A stretch of DNA of 64,000 nucleotides from Acanthosepion lycidas. Its lineage: Eukaryota; Mollusca; Cephalopoda; Sepiida; Sepiidae. The position numbers were made by a program, and so were the translations under genes. This document shows, piece after piece, positions 53,201-61,235 of this stretch; the stretch's first letter is position 1; every line of letters begins with the position of its first letter. The notes beneath the pieces were generated by a model that was not told the origin of the DNA, did no database searches, and was given only the letters and a program-made list of their open reading frames with translations. Location of the stretch: positions 58,909,292 through 58,973,291 of the forward strand of contig OZ010611.1 in the NCBI GenBank assembly GCA_963932145.1. The letters are read 5' to 3'.

Positions 53201-53807
53201 GTGTTAGTAGAAAAATTTTGTAGGCACAAAATTGGTGATCAGTATCTTATTCTCTTCTGTTTGTGCGTTACATTTACATTTTTCTTCTATATCTAACATT
53301 ATGTAGAGGCGAGGCCCCCCTCTAAATCTGGTTGAAATTATGTTTCATTCTATTTCATAGAAATGGAGTAGCGTGCAATTGTGTCGTTTCATACAGCTGT
53401 GTGTTAGTAGAAAAATTTTGTGGGCACAAAATTGGTGATCAGTGTCTTATTCTCTTCTGTTTGTGCCTTACATTTATCTTTTTCTTCTATATTTAACATT
53501 ATGTAGAGGCAATGCCCCCCTCTAAATCTGGTTGAAATTATTTTTCATTCTAATTCATAGAAATGGCGTAGCGTGCAATGGTGTCGTCTCATACAACTGT
53601 AAGTTAGGAGAAAAATTTTGTGGGCACAAAATTGGTGATCAGTGTCTTATTCTCTTCTGTTTGTGCCTTACATTAATCTTTTTCTTCCATATTTAACATT
53701 ATGTAGAAGCAAGGCCTCCCTCTAAATCTGGCTTGAAATTATTTTTCATTCTTATTTATAGGAATGTTGTAGCGTTCAATGGTGTCGTCTCATACAACTA
53801 TGAGTTA
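50216..53807. repeat. Satellite subfamily D: diverged array edge
   Basis: These are the most diverged monomers. Many read GCCTTATATTTACC, where the interior has GCCTTGTCTTTAGC, and they carry small indels. One monomer near 51170-51195 has lost about 20 bp between GTAGC and ACAACTGTG. Several units carry AATTTTGTG-GG-CACAAAATT, a longer version of the dyad found in all monomers. Divergence rises towards 53807, where similarity stops abruptly. Decay at an edge that is poorly reached by homogenisation is the usual explanation. A 3-monomer duplication at 52.34-53.54 kb shows that exchange still happened here. Confidence 0.85.
52337..53538. repeat. Tandem duplication of three edge monomers, period 601 bp
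   Basis: The trimer at about 52337-52937 is repeated at about 52938-53538. Shared markers include GCACAAAGTGGGTG (about 52423/53024), AACATTTTGTTGAGG (about 52494/53095), TACAACAGTGTG (about 52591/53192), ATATCTAACATT and CATTCTATTTCATAG. The few differences include GAAATTATGTTTC near 52331 against GAAATTATTTTTC near 52932. It lies within 300 bp of the array end. Confidence 0.85.
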
Positions 53808-54151
53808 TGTCGCGGTCGACATTAGCCGCTCCTTAGAAAGACGGCCTTGACCTTCACAACTCCTGATCTCGCAGATTTAAGTCAAACAACGTGCCAGAAT
53901 CCAGATGACTAGTTCAATATCGTTGATGCCAAACCGTACCTCGTGAGCATCGGATTATGCAGCGCTTTCTCAAACATCGGACAACAATTGTATTAATTTA
54001 ATATCTACGGTTTTCTACTCCCTCTAGCCGGGGTGTTAATATCTTGTCGGTCCTGCCGGACCATTTGGATTTTACCTTGGATTACCTTTGTACAATTTTT
54101 GGATTTTTACCTTGGATTACCATTGGACAAGGGTTTTTTATCAATCAGACA
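53808..54151. other. Junction sequence and LINE 5' untranslated region
   Basis: Satellite similarity ends at 53807 and a sequence of balanced base composition begins with TGTCGCGGTCGAC. I see no gene in it. The right part must include the LINE 5' UTR because the first credible ATG of ORF1 is at 54152, but I cannot find the LINE 5' end. The TG start and CGCGGTCGA (found also in the downstream LTR repeats, 60584-60592) leave open a fragment of an LTR at the junction. No target-site duplication could be identified. Confidence 0.5.
54065..54132 (+). repeat. 34-bp imperfect tandem duplication in the LINE 5' UTR
   Basis: Units 54065-54098 and 54099-54132 both contain TTGGATTTT followed by ACCTTGGATTACC, ending in TTTGTACAA in the first and ATTGGACAA in the second. 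They lie just upstream of the ORF1 ATG at 54152. Tandem repeats in LINE 5' UTRs can be promoter modules, but no specific site is visible. Confidence 0.7.
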
Positions 54152-56179
54152 ATGTCTGACACAAGGTCATTAAAAAAGGATCCGCCGGACAGGCCGGAAT
54201 ATATCGGTATGGTACGTAAGTCAAGGAAAAATAGGCAAGTGCCCACCTCAGTTCTTACTCCCAACGGAAAACCTCATCCTACAAATACGACCCTAACTCC
54301 TGAAATGGAGAACGAATACCAGTTGCCTTCCCAAGAGGCATCCAACTTTGACCAAAGGACTTTTCCTGAAGAGTCAACCAAAGCCGACCCTCCGCTTTCT
54401 AATAAGGCAACCGACTCAAACCAGCTGACTAATAACGATGCACTGACCGAGGAATCACCCTGTGGCTGGAAGACCCCACCCACCTGCATTTTCAATTTAA
54501 AGGATTTCCTGGAGAAGGCCGAAAATTATTACAGATGGCGGCTTGGTGGTGGACCCCCAGGATTTGGAGAAATACCTGGAAAGGACTGTGTCCGTGTTTG
54601 TGGTCGACAAGCGTTTACGTAAGATTTGCCGATCCACAAAAGACAACATTTTCAAGGCTCTGACGTCGTTTGGATTTTTGCCACAGCAAATTATCCGAGG
54701 TGCTGGAGCCTTTATGTGGGATGTACTGCTGCCCACACCCGAAGACTGTATTTCCATGATTAATAAGGAGTTGATAACAAAAGACCTGATCCTCCGTACG
54801 GAATACAAGGGTATGAGGAAGACCAGGGTGGCAGTTTACGAAGTACCAGCTTATGTCAAAGGAGAGGCGCTGGCTGCCTATTTCAAACAGTTTGAGCAGA
54901 TAATCAGCGTCTCCTCCGACCGTAAACTAGGGGAATGGAGCTTCAATATCATGCTCTCGAAGGAGGCCTTCGGCTCCATTCCTAACTGTTTGAATATTGG
55001 CAAGAGGTCTTTACCTGTCATTGCGACTGGTAGAAAGCCGGCCTGCTGGAAGTGTGGAAAGCCTGGTCACCTGGCGCCTTCCTGTCCGGAGAAAGCGACC
55101 TCTGGGGTTCAGCCTGCCTCCGACAAAAACACCCATCAGCCAACAATCAAGACTAGTAATGGGAGATCGTCCGATTTGGTGTTGCCGGCTACCCCTCTGT
55201 CTAAGGAAAGGGAAGGGGATTGGAAGGTTGTTAGAAAGAGTAAAGGGAAGGGACAAACAACATCTATTACTTCCCCTAAGGCTTGTGCGTCCACGGACAT
55301 GGACACTCCCCCTCCTCGCAGCCGTACGGGTGATACCTCGGTCACTGTTCCATGGACTGACAAAGATCCGTCCTTCGATAAAATCCAAGACATTATCAAG
55401 CTGAAGGAGTCTTTATCATCGTCAACATCATCTTCTGCAACAAAACCATCTTCGACTCCGGCTTCTCCAGCGCCAAAATCATCGTTACAAACAGACTCTA
55501 CTCGCCCCTCATCCTCTGCCTCATTTTCCCCGTCCAAGTTGAAGAAAAAACCCAACACCTCAGCAACAGCCCTCTCTTTCTCTCCGAAAAAGAAGGATGC
55601 AATTCCCTTGGTTAACACCAAACCTCCTGTACCGTCCCCTATAAAAAATGACAGCTTTACGCCCGGGAAGCGACAGAGGAGTCCTTCGGAAGAAGCTGGC
55701 GGGAAAAAGAGGAAAGCTAAGCTGGCTTATAACACGGGGAAGAATGTCTGCCGTGTGACAATGGAAAGTGAGGAGAAGGCAAAGGACTTTGCTAAGAGGA
55801 CCAATAATTTAAAAGTCCTCCTGGCCATGAAGAAATGCAGTGACAGAGACCTGGACGATCCTACCAACTTTCCCAGGGCAAAGATGGTCCTGACTGTAGT
55901 CCGCATTGGGTCCGGATCACGAAAAAGAGCTTCCCGGTGCCTTCTCAAATAGTCATCACGAACAATGACGAATTGAATAAACTGAAACAGTTCTGTTGTG
56001 GGAGGGTCCCTGTTTTGGTTCACCCCTCCCTATACAGTGCTTTAAAATTAACATTCCCTTTGGATGTCGGAGGCTTGTCCCAGGATGGCTCCATTAAGAC
56101 TGCGATGGGCACTGGTTCCATGGGTGAAGCTGTAGGCATTCTCACTCCGACTATGTTTCAGGGCGACGCCCAACCCTAA
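54152..56179 (+). pseudogene. LINE ORF1 (RNA-binding, CCHC zinc-knuckle protein), two frameshifts
   Basis: ORF1 proteins bind LINE RNA to form the retrotransposition particle. The reading starts at ATG 54152 (MSDTRSLKKD) and is polar and low in complexity at first. The frame shifts by one between 54501 and 54622, most likely near the G/C-rich run at 54540-54560. The second frame runs to a stop at 55952. It contains a possible RRM-like segment (RVAVYEVPAYVKGEALAAYF), then a canonical knuckle C-x2-C-x4-H-x4-C at 55044-55085 (CWKCGKPGHLAPSC), a Ser/Pro/Lys-rich linker and a basic KKRKAK stretch resembling a nuclear signal. Near 55880-55940 the frame appears to shift back, giving a C-terminal part ending at 56179, 15 bp before ORF2. 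The knuckle and position are clear. The RRM reading and exact shift points are inferred. Confidence 0.8.
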
Positions 56180-56194
56180 GGTAAGTGTCTCACA

Positions 56195-59100
56195 ATGGCT
56201 CTGTGGTTATCAACTTTGAATGGGAGAGGGCTGAGGTCGGAGTCTCGCAGGGCGAGACTCGTACGTGACCTTCAGCATCTCGGCGTGAATGTTTGTTGTC
56301 TACAGGAGACCCATCTTATTGCCAGTGACTATGAGAATATTCTGTCGAAGAGGTTTCACCTCTACTCAGCTTATTTTGATAGTCGCTCAAGAGGGGTTTC
56401 TTGGCTGATCAGCAGGTCCCTGGCGGCGTCGTGTTCTCTTGTGTTCGCGGATCCGGAGGGCAGGCTTTGTGTCCTGGACGTCATCATAAAAGGAAAGTCT
56501 CTTCGCTTCATCGGTGTTTATGCGCCCAACGACCAGGCGGAGCGGGCGTCCTTTTTTCGTCGGGTCGAGCCGTTTTTGGCGACGCCTCGGCAGGTAGTTT
56601 TAGCGGGTGATTGGAACGCCGTCCTTGATCCCAAATTAGATCGTAGTGGGTTAAGATCGGGCTCTTACAACCCGGACGTGAAACCATTTCGTGATTTTAT
56701 CGACAGATCTGATCTCGTCGATAAGTTCCGGAACGAACACCCCGGGCAATTAGCGTGGACTTGGACAAATAGGGGCGGCCCGGATTCGGTAGTTCGCACG
56801 AGCTACATCGACCGGGTTTTAGTTAGGAAAGTCGACGTAGGGCTCTTAGAGTGTCCAAGTTTTCATTCGATAGTTTACTCGGATCATCGGCTCGTTCGGG
56901 TGCGGGTAAACTTAGATAAGCCTAAACCTAGAATGAATAGTTACTGGAAGTTTAACACGTCATTGCTCGACGTGAAGGACTTCCGTGATCAGTTACTGAT
57001 AACCATTCAGAGGGAATTGACGGGGAGTGTGCTTGGGAATAAGTGGTGGGGACACCTTAAGTCAGTCATCAGGTCGTTTGCAGCTGATTATAGTCGTCGG
57101 CTCTATTGAGATAGATTAGTAGCGCAAACGGCAGCTGAATCTAGATTAGAGGGTGCCATCCAGTCGGGAGATAGTGGGGAAGTAGCAGTAGCTAGGGCCG
57201 AGTTGGGCTCCTCGCTTATCAAGAAGGACCAAGCTCTGGTAGTTAGGGCTAGGTTGAAGAAAATATCCGCCGAGGCGACGAACATGGCTACAGAACTCAG
57301 GCAAGAGGAGTTGAGCAGCGCGTCAGATCGGTACTTTCCAAGCGTCACATCGCCGGACGGACGCCGGACGACTACAAACGAAGGCATCTGCGAGGCTTTT
57401 CGATCTTATTTCCGCGACGTTTTTACTAGGGAGCCCGGTCTGAGCCCCGCCAATTTCGACGCATATTTAGCCGACTTTCCACGTCTCGGGACGGGGGAAG
57501 CGGACTTGTGCGAGGGGGCCGTCACCGAGGAGGAAATCTGGGAGGCTTTGAAACAAGACTCCGGGTATAGACGGTCTTCCCTACGAGTTGTACTTGAGGC
57601 TGTCGCCCGTTTTTGTTCCGCTGCTGGCACTGATGTTCAACCACTGGTTGAGGAACGGGACGATACCCCGACGCTTCACCAGGGGTGTCATCAAGTTGTT
57701 ACGCAAGAGCAAAAGCGGAGGGGATGGGATAGGTAATTTCCGCCCTTTGACTATGCTGAATGTAGAGTTGAAGATTTTGGTGAAGGTCTTGGCCAACCGT
57801 TTGCAGCTTGTCCTCGATGGTCTGATAGGTCCCGAACAGACATGCGCTGTGAGGGGGAGGACTATCCAGGACAACCTTCATATGGTTCGCCAGATCATAG
57901 AAAAAGTCGACGGTGAAGCCGCGCTGATCAATTTGGATCAGTCCAAGGCATTCCATAGGGTGGACCATCGTTTTCTCGAGGCTGTTCTCGCCTCTGCCCG
58001 GTTCGGGTGCCAATTTCGATCCTGGATACGCCTCCTGTACAGGTCCCCTGGGGCACTGGTGGAAGTGAACGGGGTGAGGTCGGAGCCTTTCACCTTGTCT
58101 CGATCGATTCGTCAAGGTTGTCCGCTTTCGCCTATGCTATATGTTCTTGCTTTGGAACCCTTCCTTCGCAAGCTAAAGGCGAATCCGGTCCTTCGCGGAA
58201 TTTCTTTACCTGGTGCCAACAAATCGGCCAAGTGTTCAGCCTATGCTGACGACGTGTCTGTTTTCGTTAAGAACACCGCCGAAATTCACGAAGTCAGCGA
58301 AGAAGTTTGCAGTTATGAAATGGTGGCGGGGGCCAAAATCAATTGCGATAAGTCTGTCGGCTTGCGGTTGGGTGATTGGGAGGGTGTTCCTCTCCCCGGT
58401 CCCTTCGGCTGGACGGACGGGCCCGTTAAGATACTCGGTGTCTGGTTCGGGCCCGGTCTTCAGCTAGACACCAACTGGTCGGAGGTTCGGAAGAAGGTCG
58501 AGGAAGCAGTTCGCCCGTGGACTCGAAGGAATCTTTCTTTGAAGGGGAGGGCGGAAGTGTGCATTACGCACATCTACCCGATCCTCCTCTACCGTCTTTC
58601 GGTTCTTCCACTCCCGTCTTCCGAACTAGACAATTTCGTTAAAGACCTTTTCAATTTCCTTTGGAGAGGAAAAGCTCATTTGGTAAATCGCAGGGTCTGC
58701 TGCCTCCATCCTACCGAAGGCGGTCTGGGAATGCCAAGCGTCGAGACACGTCAGCACATACTCCGCTTGAATTTCCTAGAACGGATGTGTACGCCAAAGG
58801 ACGATGAGGGCGAATTCTGGAAGGAAGACGCTCGTCAAGCTTTTCCATCCCTGGAAAGTGTGCATTCCGACGAGGTGGAGGCTCACCGCTCAACTGATGG
58901 TGAATGCCTCTTTTATCAGGAATGTAGGAAAGTGCTGTGCTGCCTCCTTGGGGTAAAAGAACACCTTTCTGACACACGGGATTTGTCACGGAAGGCTTTA
59001 TATCGGGTAATTGTGAGGGGAAAGGCCAAGGACAAGCTCCCGAGCGAGCTGGGTCTTACGAACGGTGAGTTTCGCTCCCTCTCGCCTTGGGCGCCCGGGT

Positions 59101-59639
59101 TGAAATGTCTCAATAACGACGAGGCATCCCTCACTTGGCTGGTGTTGCGAGGGGCTCTCTGGGTCGGCAAAAAACTCCGCGCAGCAGGTTTGGCGGTTAC
59201 AGCCAAATGTGTTCGCTGTGGTGACTGTGAGGAGTCAATCGAACATGCCTTCTTTCACTCCGTCGTTGTGCAACCTTTGTGCAGGCTGATTGAAGGCTAC
59301 AAGATTCGCGTCTTGGACGGAAAGTTTTTTGCCCTGGAAGCCAGTTCCGTTTGTGCCAACGTGGTTCCGTCAATGTCGAGGGATGAGCACTATGTGCTCT
59401 TGTGTCTGCTCGGCATTATGCGAATGGTAGTGTGGACGACTAGACAGAAGGAGTTTCACGCGGGTGAGAAATTTTCCTCCTTGCAACTGGTCTCTTTCTT
59501 TAGGCATCAGCTTAAGGTTAAGATCAGGGCGGAGAGGGTGCGTCTCTCCACGTCGAAATTCGGCAAAAGGTGGGTGAAAGTTTCACGCTTGGTGCGAGTG
59601 AGAGGTGCTGACCTCGAGTGGTTGTTGGATGCAACTTAG
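56195..59639 (+). pseudogene. LINE ORF2: APE endonuclease and reverse transcriptase, broken by one stop and one frameshift
   Basis: The start is ATG 56195. The endonuclease part shows STLNGRG, LQETHL (catalytic Glu at 56306-56308), GDWNAVLD, SYIDRVLV and YSDHRL (Asp-His at 56882-56887), the APE-type nickase used for target-primed reverse transcription. TGA at 57107-57109 ends the frame, but the same frame stays open beyond it (RLVAQTAAES onward), so this is a nonsense mutation. A one-frame shift follows near 57555-57570, just where RT domain 0/1 begins (PGIDGLPYELY downstream). RT motifs: INLDQSKAF (catalytic Asp 57936-57938), RQGCPLSP, and AYADD (58242-58253). The conserved KAFD Asp is His here (57954-57956). 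The C-terminus has CVRCGDCEESIEHAF, a zf-RVT-like partial zinc motif whose last Cys is not in the usual place. Whole length is about 1148 codons. Confidence 0.92.
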
Positions 59640-60232
59640 GCAAGAGGATTTTAGGACTCGAACCGAAACATCAGTCATCCCGGGACATTTAAGGTAAGAT
59701 AGGACTTTTTCTTTTTCAGTTTTCGACTTCTCAGGGCTAAATATTTTCCTTTCAACATAGCTAGTGCATGCAAGTACATAAGTCCCGCTTTTTTGTCCTC
59801 CTTTTAGTTATTTGTCTCCACCCCACCCGACTTTAGGTGACAGATGTCTCTTTTCTCTGGATTTGTTTCAACCCAGTTAATCGAGATTTCTGCCACATTT
59901 TTGGAAGGGTCCTACTACTAATATTGTTTTGTTTAGTTTCTTTTACAAGCATGTTTTTCATTGTATATAATCACTGGGTTTATTTTTTTCCCGATCCCTC
60001 GATAATTGTAAAAATAAAAACTTCATGATAGGGCTTTTCATAGCGAAAATGTGGTATTTTGGTGATTGTGGTGTGATTGTAAGGAGTAAAAGCGTTGTTA
60101 TGGTTAAAGGAATATTGGGTCAAAGATTGAGACTAGTTAGTTTTGTGATATGACTAGAGAAGACCAATCTTTTCCCCACCCCCATTTTTAGCCCTCGTGG
60201 CACATTTGTACCATTTTGGTAAATAAATAATA
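59640..60232 (+). other. LINE 3' UTR
   Basis: No gene is visible between the ORF2 stop and the (ATAA)-type tail. The stretch is T-rich, with CTTTTTCTTTTTCAG near 59704-59718 and ATTTTTCCCGATCCC near 59985. AATAAA at 60013-60018 is a possible polyadenylation signal, but about 210 bp of similar-quality sequence follows before the tail TAAATAAATAATA at 60220-60232, which I take as the element end. Confidence 0.65.
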
Positions 60233-60233
60233 G

Positions 60234-60270
60234 GATCAAAGTGCAGTATCTGTGCTTTGTGATCATCCGG
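60234..60270 (+). other. U2 snRNA-like sequence after the LINE tail, copy 1
   Basis: Right after the tail the sequence reads GATCAAAGTG, one variable base (C), then AGTATCTGT at 60245-60253. This closely matches what I know of the U2 snRNA 5' region, GATCAA(A)GTGTAGTATCTGT, which contains the branch-point-pairing GTAGTA (here GCAGTA). After about 60257 it diverges from U2 but stays similar to the second copy (CTTTGTGA then TCCGG). It could be the remnant of a U2 target site or of a U2-derived repeat. It is not a full U2 gene. Confidence 0.55.
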
Positions 60271-60483
60271 GCTGGCTTCCGCCGAACTCTCTAATGCAGA
60301 GAGGAACTTGGAGGAAGCTTTGCCGAAGGGCAAGGTTTCCTTCGGGGAGGTAGACAGGACCTGAACCCGTCAAGGCTGGTTCAAAGGTCATATTTTTGGC
60401 CGAGCCTACGGGCTCGCGGGCTACCCACATTAAACCGGCCTTGTGCCACATTTAATCCTCGTGGGTGGATTAATAAATACCAA
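60271..60483 (+). other. Hairpin-rich segment, probably a 5'-truncated LINE-type 3' end
   Basis: This stretch has no coding potential but several strong short hairpins, including CTCTC-TAATGCA-GAGAG, CTTTGCC-GAAG-GGCAAGG and CGAGCC-TACG-GGCTCG. Its right end, CCTCGTGGGTGGATTAATAAATACC, repeats the features that precede the first tail (CCTCGTGG at 60193 and AATAAATA at 60222) and, like it, is followed by U2-like sequence. I read it as the 3' end of a second, truncated related insertion. A structured non-coding RNA or a SINE body is an alternative. Confidence 0.4.
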
Positions 60484-60540
60484 GCTGCTCGGCCCGGGGG
60501 CCTGGATCAAAGTGTAGTACGCTGCCTTTGTGAGCTTCCG
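60484..60540 (+). other. U2 snRNA-like sequence, copy 2, including stem-loop I
   Basis: GCTGCTCGGCC at 60484-60494 and GATCAAAGTGTAGTA at 60505-60519 match the first ~40 bases of U2 snRNA as I know it (GCTTCTCGGCC, a short loop, GGC, then GATCAA(A)GTGTAGTA). The first part is the stem-loop I arm, and GTAGTA is the branch-point recognition element. The 3' part (CTTTGTGAGCTTCCGG) diverges in the same way as copy 1, so the two copies share an ancestor later than U2 itself. Confidence 0.55.
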
Positions 60541-60565
60541 GTGCTTTGTCGAGAGTGTTACTCTT

Positions 60566-60930
60566 CGGCGCGATCCCGTCTCCGCGGTCGATCCGCCCTG
60601 GAAGACGTATCACCTCTCTGACCGTCTTCGCCAAGTGATAGACTTTGGCGCGATCCCGTTTCCGCGGTCGATCCGCCCTGTGAAGTCTATCATTGTTCTG
60701 ACTTGGCCCTGTTTAGGGACTCCGTCTTCGCCAAGGGATACACTTTGGCGCGATCCCGTTTCCGCGGTCGATCCGCCCAGTAAAGTTGTATCACTGTTCT
60801 TACTTGGCCCTGTTTAGGGACTCCGTCTTCGCCAAGGGATACACTTTGGCGCGATCCCGTTTCCGCGGTCGATCCGCCCAGTAAAGTTGTATCACTGTTC
60901 TGACTTGGCCCTGTTTAGGGACACCGATCA
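60566..60930 (+). repeat. Four tandem sub-repeats of ~80-101 bp in the LTR/U3 region
   Basis: GGCGCGATCCCG recurs at 60567, 60647, 60747 and 60848, each time followed by TCCGCGGTCGATCCGCCC. The last units also share TATCACTGTTC, ACTTGGCCCTGTTTAGGGAC and CGTCTTCGCCAAGGGATA. Each full unit contains CGCCAA and TTGGCG as an inverted repeat (for example 60729-60734 and 60745-60750). The spacing is 80, 100 and 101 bp, because the first unit lacks the CTTGGCCCTGTTTAGGG part. Repeated dyads in a U3 region commonly act as enhancer elements, but none is identified here. Confidence 0.85.
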
Positions 60931-61117
60931 ACCTAGTGCTGTTCCCGTCTATTCTCCCATCCGGCAGTCGACCAGCTACATCCGTTTCGCCGATCAACTC
61001 TACATTCGTTTTTACCAATACGACCGAAGGCAGCTACCCCTAAACAAAACCAGTCATACCGGACCCGACACCGACTTTAACACATTCTTCAGAGTACACT
61101 CTTGTACAATTGGCATT

Positions 61118-61123
61118 AATAAA
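61118..61123 (+). terminator. Polyadenylation signal AATAAA in the 5' LTR
   Basis: AATAAA lies within GCATTAATAAAATCG, about 110 bp before the LTR end. In the matching 3' LTR it would direct 3' end formation of the element RNA. It is a motif match only. Confidence 0.5.
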
Positions 61124-61235
61124 ATCGACATTATTGTTTCATAAACCTTCGCCTTTGTCCCCTCATTGTCTTGGCTGTTCACACGTTTCTTCATAAAGCT
61201 TGCGGGGGCGACATCCTTATCGGCCCCACAACAAG

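Larger units (their letters stand above)
1..53807. repeat. 200-bp satellite DNA array, about 269 tandem monomers
   Basis: The sequence from base 1 is a head-to-tail repeat. The motif GTTAGTAGAAAAATTTGTGG starts at 1 and its equivalents recur at 201, 401 and so on to the end of the array. Monomers are 199-202 bp and AT-rich. Bases about 41-100 of each unit form a T/C-rich tract on the plus strand. All monomers point the same way; I saw no inversion and no transposon inside the array. The last recognisable monomer stops at GAGTTA (53802-53807), where GTAG would normally follow. Since 200 is not a multiple of 3, a reading frame drifts through all phases over three monomers, so the 60-88 codon ORFs inside it are by-products. 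A centromeric or pericentromeric role is plausible but not shown. The left end of the array lies outside the window. Confidence 0.98.
53808..60232 (+). mobile_element. Non-LTR retrotransposon (LINE), L1/Tx1-like, near full length but inactivated
   Basis: Two ORFs in the usual LINE order lie on the plus strand: ORF1 with a CCHC knuckle (54152-56179) and ORF2 with an APE endonuclease at the N-terminus and reverse transcriptase in the middle (56195-59639). A 3' UTR of about 590 bp ends with TAAATAAATAATA (60220-60232). The 15-bp gap between ORFs and the domain order fit the L1/Tx1 group. The start is the outer limit, since the true 5' end is not visible. At least two frameshifts in ORF1, and one nonsense codon and one frameshift in ORF2, make this copy non-autonomous. 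Confidence 0.88.
60556..61233 (+). repeat. 5' LTR of the Gypsy element (boundaries provisional)
   Basis: The right boundary is the ACA at 61231-61233 (or 61228-61230), just before the primer-binding site. The left boundary is the TG dinucleotide at 60556. AATAAA at 61118-61123 is a fitting polyadenylation signal for the R region. The LTR carries short tandem sub-repeats in its left half (see 60566-60930). At about 680 bp it would be longer than I expect for this clade, so the start may lie further right. Confidence 0.5.

Noticed and set aside
1-53807. CRISPR array or bacterial tandem repeat
   Set aside because: Units are 200 bp with no unique spacers and lie next to eukaryotic LINE and Gypsy elements.
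1-53807. CENP-B box or telomeric repeat in the satellite
   Set aside because: I did not see a CENP-B-box-like 17-mer or a TTAGGG/TTAGG run in the monomers I read, so no centromere or telomere assignment is made from motifs.
54274-54808. Minus-strand ORFs opposite LINE ORF1 (54274-54495, 54497-54808, 55011-55388, 55136-55621, 55727-56023)
   Set aside because: They are antisense shadows of the ORF1 coding frames. The plus strand carries the zinc knuckle and domain order.
57699-59206. Other-frame ORFs over LINE ORF2 (57699-58115, 58007-58249, 58213-58467, 58711-58989, 58916-59206)
   Set aside because: They overlap the RT frame, which has clear motifs; none shows a domain of its own.
59837-60028. 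63-codon plus-strand ORF in the LINE 3' UTR
   Set aside because: It is T-rich and Phe/Ile-rich, starts after the ORF2 stop and has no recognisable feature. Base composition explains it.
60350-60420. tRNA gene or tRNA-derived SINE (GGTTCAAAGG resembling a B box)
   Set aside because: No A box at the right distance and no cloverleaf could be drawn; the B-box match is partial.
60530-61144. ORFs across the LTR sub-repeats (60530-60817, 60800-61018, 60887-61144)
   Set aside because: They arise from the tandem GC-rich repeats in the LTR and lie upstream of gag.
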